A DNA stretch of 64,000 nucleotides from Imperialibacter sp. EC-SDR9 (lineage in GTDB: Bacteria; Bacteroidota; Bacteroidia; Cytophagales; Cyclobacteriaceae), in NCBI RefSeq assembly GCF_902498805.1, contig NZ_LR701575.1:4454-68453 (forward strand), read 5' to 3'. Numbering within the stretch: the first letter of the stretch is position 1; each line of letters opens with the position of its first letter. A model generated the notes under the pieces. That model did not search any database. It saw only the letters and a program-made list of their open reading frames with translations, and was not told the DNA's origin. The translations under genes were made by a program, and so were the position numbers. Shown one piece after another: positions 60,598 to 64,000 of this stretch.

Positions 60598-60817
60598 GAA
60601 GCTGGTGCTAAAAAGCCTCGTCCATTATCCAATAGCGGTTTAACCAGTCGTTCTGGACAATGGATGAATTTTCATTAAGAACAATGCCCTACTAAAATAT
60701 CTCGCCAAAAATTCCGTTATTTAACTCAGTATGTTTGATTAAAACAGTCTGACTACTTTTTCTTTGAAACTAATAGCGTTCCAGAGATAAAGCTATCACC
60801 ACCTAATTTTAGACAAC

Positions 60818-61537
60818 ATGATGTTTCCTCCTTCAAATAACAGTAGTCTACGGGATCGTTTTCCATATCTCATTTCTATGGTGCTGATGTTGATTATGCA
60901 TCTGCAAAATGTTCAGGCGCAGGAGCCCGTCAAAACGCCAATCGCTTTTCAGGGTATTGTAGGTGGCGGTATTTCAATATTTAACGTACACGGAATCCCG
61001 TCTTCCCCGAACTACAGCTCGGCTGAAGGGTTTGCTGGCGCAAGGGCTACCAAACCAATAGGGAATGTATTTGGTATAATGTCTGGGCTTTCTTTAGGAG
61101 TAAAATTTACAAGATCTCCTTATTTTCGGTACTTCACCCCTCCCAACGGTGGGTTGTACACACGAGAGCCTGGCGCAAACAGGACTCTTGATCAGTCTAC
61201 CAGCGATAAAAACGGTTATTATTTAAGCATTCCTCTCGCATTGACAGCCAATGTTTATAGGTCATTGAGCGTGTATGGAGGCGTCAGTGGTAGGTTTTGG
61301 TGGCACAGAAGCCATGATGAGCCTACGCTGGATGTGCTAAGTGGGCGTGAAGAGCTGGGAATCTTGTTTGGTGCTACATACAAACTAATAAAACGCTTGA
61401 ACATTGGGCTCGAAGGCTATAGCGGGCTAAGAAATATCTACAACAGTTCATATACTCAACCCGGCACATCAAAAATAGTCCATACAAGTGTCACCAACCA
61501 GTATGCAATGATTAGCTTGGGATATTCGCTAAAATAA
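60818..61537 (+). CDS. Outer-membrane beta-barrel protein (PorT-like fold)
   Basis: 239 residues. Hydrophobic signal segment at about 15-35 (FPYLISMVLMLIMHLQNVQAQ), then alternating beta strands with Gly and aromatic ends (FQGIVGGGISIFNVHG, GIMSGLSLGVKFTRSP, GYYLSIPLALTANVYRSLSV, YGGVSGRFWW, LNIGLEGYSGLRNIY, YAMISLGYSLK). The pattern matches small 8-10-strand barrels of Bacteroidota. Start uncertain: the second ATG (MFPPS) and the one at VLMLIM are possible. A weak promoter (TTTG, then TACTTTTT) lies about 70 nt upstream. No function assigned. Confidence 0.75.
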   Translation: MMFPPSNNSSLRDRFPYLISMVLMLIMHLQNVQAQEPVKTPIAFQGIVGGGISIFNVHGIPSSPNYSSAEGFAGARATKPIGNVFGIMSGLSLGVKFTRSPYFRYFTPPNGGLYTREPGANRTLDQSTSDKNGYYLSIPLALTANVYRSLSVYGGVSGRFWWHRSHDEPTLDVLSGREELGILFGATYKLIKRLNIGLEGYSGLRNIYNSSYTQPGTSKIVHTSVTNQYAMISLGYSLK

Positions 61538-61587
61538 AAAAGGCAAGCACTTCGCTCACCTTCTTCGTTATTTTGAGTTTTTGCCCT

Positions 61588-62388
61588 TTAAAACCCTCCG
61601 ACCTTCAGCGTCAGGAAGTAGTTGATGCCATTGAAGTCTTTCTCCGTCGTTTCGGCAAGATCAAGGTCTTGAGTGAAGCGCTTGGAAACCCCAAGATCAA
61701 GCCTGAAATTCCTGGCGATGTTTACTTCCAGGTCAACACCTGGTTCTACATACCAGAAAACATCATTGTCCTGAGAGATGTTAGGGCCTCTGTTGGTGCC
61801 ACCATAGTCCTCCCAGTCGAGCACATAGCCCAGCCAGCCAGCACCCGCCGAAACTGGGAAAGTAATGTGCACGACCTGATTACTAAAGAAAATCGGCTCA
61901 AGGAAAAAACCACCATAGCCGCCGACAGCTACTACAGTATTTTGGGGATCGATATCGTCAAATTTTGCCGTTGGCACAATGCCATGACCTTCAAACCCGA
62001 TGCCCAGCGACCGGTTGACAATCCAGCCACCCCTTACGCCGCCGAGCACCATGGGCTGTCCACGGAATTCGGTCGCACGGAAAGAAAGGGCACCAAAGCC
62101 ACCGCTGTGGTTCAAGCTGCCAGAAAGTGTTTTGATATCACTTTTCCGGCGTGACCTCGATTTAACATAGTATTGCCTTTCCGGCTCATTGCGGTCGTCA
62201 CGATCCGACGGCAGTGTTTCGTAATACTTAATGGTTCTGTTGCTGTCAGATTTCTCTTCAGGTTGGGTGGCAGGGATGGTGTCGGCTTTGACTGTCGTAT
62301 CCGCCTTGTAAGTAATGGTTTGTGCATGGGTCACCGTACCAAAGACTGCCGAAAGTGAAAGCAAGCTTAAAAAAAGGATCAGTTTCAT
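61588..62388 (-). CDS. Hypothetical outer-membrane beta-barrel protein
   Basis: 266 residues. Signal peptide MKLILFLSLLSLSAVFGTVT then HAQ. A charged linker (about 25-80) rich in Asp, Glu and Arg (PSDRDDRNEPERQYYVKSRS) precedes a barrel with strands LGGVRGGWIVNRSLGIGFEG, VVAVGGYGGFFLEPIFF, VHITFPVSAGAGWLG, WYVEPGVDLEVNIARNFRLD and the aromatic-ending YFLTLKVGGF. Convergent with the barrel gene at 60818 (50 nt apart). An opposite-strand frame covers most of this gene but lacks signal and domain sense and is taken as a shadow. Confidence 0.8.
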   Translation of the reverse strand: MKLILFLSLLSLSAVFGTVTHAQTITYKADTTVKADTIPATQPEEKSDSNRTIKYYETLPSDRDDRNEPERQYYVKSRSRRKSDIKTLSGSLNHSGGFGALSFRATEFRGQPMVLGGVRGGWIVNRSLGIGFEGHGIVPTAKFDDIDPQNTVVAVGGYGGFFLEPIFFSNQVVHITFPVSAGAGWLGYVLDWEDYGGTNRGPNISQDNDVFWYVEPGVDLEVNIARNFRLDLGVSKRFTQDLDLAETTEKDFNGINYFLTLKVGGF

Positions 62389-62706
62389 TTATTACAAGTT
62401 AAATTCTGAAGCAAGGACGAGACTTGGTGAAAGAGGTTTCCATCTTCGCTGAAAAATCTGTTTGATTTTTTTCGCCGATTACAATTCTAGTTCTTTTCAA
62501 CTCTTGAAACCATTGCTATTTGTTGAAAATCATGCAAAGGCGCAGCCTGATAAATCAGGTCGCAAAGGCATAGTGCCCTCCTTTGCGGTTTTTGCGACTT
62601 TGCGTGAATCCCACCCTCTAAATTAAACTCACCTTTCCTTTCGCAAAATCCACTCATTTCTGACTGTAATCATTAATTTTGCCAGCTAATTGAAAAACCA
62701 CTGGTA
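62389..62706. repeat. Intergenic region with GCAAAG repeat element upstream of leuS
   Basis: 318 nt without a gene. At 62531-62604 the core GCAAAG or its complement CTTTGC occurs four times, with an extra TTTGCG. Eight-base arms CGCAAAGG (62561-62568) and CCTTTGCG (62580-62587) form a hairpin. CCTGAT-AA-ATCAGG forms another at about 62546-62559. Elements of this appearance are common between Bacteroidota genes. The leuS side contains TAATTTTG (62674-62681), an exact TAnnTTTG box 26 nt before the ATG. Confidence 0.5.
62674..62681 (+). promoter_or_regulatory. Candidate -7 box of leuS
   Basis: TAATTTTG matches TAnnTTTG, 26 nt upstream of the leuS ATG at 62707. No TTTG at the -33 position was seen. 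Confidence 0.5.
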
Positions 62707-64000
62707 ATGGCTGAGTACAACTTCAGAGAGATTGAGCAGAAATGGCAGAAAAACTGGAAAGAGAAACAGGTATTCAAAACCGGCTCCGACACGTCCAAAC
62801 CTAAGTTCTATGCGCTCGACATGTTCCCCTATCCGTCTGGCGCCGGGCTGCACGTCGGTCACCCGCTGGGTTACATCGCTTCCGACATTGTGAGCCGCTA
62901 CAAAAGAATGCAGGGATTCAACGTGCTTCACCCGATGGGTTTCGACTCTTTCGGCTTGCCTGCTGAGCAATACGCCATTCAAACGGGGCAGCATCCAGCC
63001 ATTACTACCGACACCAATATCAAACGATACAAGGAGCAACTGGAAAATATCGGTTTCTCCTATGACTGGGAAAGAGAAGTGCGCACCAGTGATCCATCGT
63101 TCTACAAGTGGACGCAATGGATCTTCAAACAGTTATTCAATAGTTGGTACAACAGAGACACCGACAAAGCGGAACCCATTGCTGGGCTGATTGCTAAATT
63201 TGAAACTGAAGGCAATGGCAAGGTAAACGCTGTTTGCGATGATGATACAGCGCTATTTACGGCTACAGACTGGAAAGCCATGTCGGAAGCCGACCAGCAA
63301 AGAACACTGCTGAAATACAGGCTAACGTACATCAACGAAACCACCGTAAACTGGTGCCCTGCTTTGGGTACTGTACTTTCCAACGACGAAGTGAAAGACG
63401 GCTTCTCCGAAAGAGGGGGTCATCCGGTGATCAAAAAGAAGATGCCGCAGTGGAGTATGCGCATCACGGCCTATGCCGACCGTTTGCTGGAAGGCCTGGA
63501 CCGCATCGACTGGCCAGAGCCTATCAAAGAAATGCAGCGCAACTGGATTGGCAAGTCCATTGGCGCTGAGGTTGACTTCAAAATCGAAAACTCAGAAAAG
63601 AGCATACGGGTATTCACCACCCGAATAGATACTATCTACGGAGTCACCTTTATGGTGCTGGCACCAGAGGCAGACATTGTAAAAGAACTGACCACTACGG
63701 AGCAAAAAGCCGAAGTGGAGCAATACGTGGAAGTGGCGAAAAACCGTTCGGAACGAGACCGGATGAGCGATGTGAAGACTGTTTCAGGCGTTTTCACGGG
63801 TTCTTATGTGATCAATCCTTTCTCGGGCGAAAGAGTGCCTATCTATATCGCCGACTACGTACTGGCCGGCTATGGTACGGGTGCCGTAATGGCCGTGCCG
63901 AGTGGCGACCAGCGTGACTTCAACTTTGCGAAGCATTTCGGCTTGCCGATTACACAAATCATCGACGAGCAAAAAATCACAGATACCGAAGCCGACCCTA
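62707..64000 (+). CDS. leuS: Leucyl-tRNA synthetase, 5' part
   Basis: 431 codons in frame from the ATG at 62707; the 3' part lies outside. [20 protein letters not shown] has the HVGH class I motif (49-52). [20 protein letters not shown] follows. Residues about 155-215 hold an insert ([20 protein letters not shown]) typical of Bacteroidota LeuRS. The CP1 editing domain shows [19 protein letters not shown] and [19 protein letters not shown], in which the conserved Asp is kept but the preceding His of other bacteria is Gly. Charges tRNA-Leu. Confidence 0.98.
   Translation, partial: MAEYNFREIEQKWQKNWKEKQVFKTGSDTSKPKFYALDMFPYPSGAGLHVGHPLGYIASDIVSRYKRMQGFNVLHPMGFDSFGLPAEQYAIQTGQHPAITTDTNIKRYKEQLENIGFSYDWEREVRTSDPSFYKWTQWIFKQLFNSWYNRDTDKAEPIAGLIAKFETEGNGKVNAVCDDDTALFTATDWKAMSEADQQRTLLKYRLTYINETTVNWCPALGTVLSNDEVKDGFSERGGHPVIKKKMPQWSMRITAYADRLLEGLDRIDWPEPIKEMQRNWIGKSIGAEVDFKIENSEKSIRVFTTRIDTIYGVTFMVLAPEADIVKELTTTEQKAEVEQYVEVAKNRSERDRMSDVKTVSGVFTGSYVINPFSGERVPIYIADYVLAGYGTGAVMAVPSGDQRDFNFAKHFGLPITQIIDEQKITDTEADP

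Noticed and set aside
61573-62154. 193-codon plus-strand frame opposite the outer-membrane barrel gene
   Set aside because: The minus-strand gene has a signal peptide, beta-barrel strands and an aromatic C-terminus; the plus-strand frame has none of these.
62707-64000. Missing editing residue in LeuRS (GD in place of HD in the CP1 motif)
   Set aside because: The catalytically important Asp is present, and the change of the preceding residue is likely a normal feature of this phylum; not evidence of lost editing.

Overview
The window is a 64 kb piece of a Bacteroidota chromosome, most likely from a marine or soil gliding-type bacterium of the order Cytophagales. The evidence is the protein content: SusC/SusD and other TonB-dependent receptors, DUF4249 and DUF4493 lipoproteins, FISUMP domains, a type IX secretion sorting domain, a LytS/LytTR two-component pair and PadR-coupled FtsX permeases. 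Ribosome binding sites are mostly absent and several promoters fit the Bacteroidota TAnnTTTG box. No phage, insertion sequence or CRISPR array was seen. The first gene (DUF4493 lipoprotein, minus strand) and the last (leuS, plus strand) run off the window.

Layout. 1-4.2 kb: three tandem DUF4493 surface lipoproteins on the minus strand that have exchanged sequence; the middle one has a frameshifted FISUMP tail. 4.5-8.3 kb: PadR-FtsX permease pair and a YceI lipoprotein, both with dyad-symmetric candidate operators. 8.5-9.2 kb: a functional tRNA-Asp(GTC) with its own promoter and terminator, followed by three decayed tRNA-Asp-like copies, two of which keep the same terminator. 9.2-15 kb: HEAT protein, acyltransferase-LytS-LytTR operon, small lipoproteins, msrA. 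15-17.1 kb: selU-selD (2-selenouridine in tRNA). 17.2-26.6 kb: a tight operon of one TonB-dependent receptor, four DUF4249 lipoproteins and a macroglobulin-like protein. 26.6-32.3 kb: hsp20, glnS and a heme/metal-type TonB receptor with a small partner. 32.5-40.6 kb: a SusC/SusD operon ending in a secreted M43 metalloprotease with a type IX sorting domain, suggesting protein or peptide capture.

40.7-50.7 kb: a TPR protein, coaX, a quinone-oxidoreductase-like enzyme, a YkgJ protein, an ankyrin protein, and a four-gene minus-strand operon (C39-like peptidase, RLAN/RimK ATP-grasp ligase, GCS2-type ligase, N-formylglutamate amidohydrolase) that looks like a peptide-forming amidoligase pathway. 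50.8-64 kb: mgsA, a PA0069-type radical SAM protein, tyrS, a TolC-adaptor pair without its inner-membrane pump, sdaAB, thyA, a histidine phosphatase, a bcp-M20 peptidase pair, two outer-membrane beta-barrels and leuS.

The two most unusual items are the tRNA-Asp-derived repeat array at 8.5-9.14 kb and the RLAN amidoligase operon at 46.6-50.7 kb. The four-paralogue DUF4249 operon with conserved cysteine clusters and the mosaic DUF4493 array are next.
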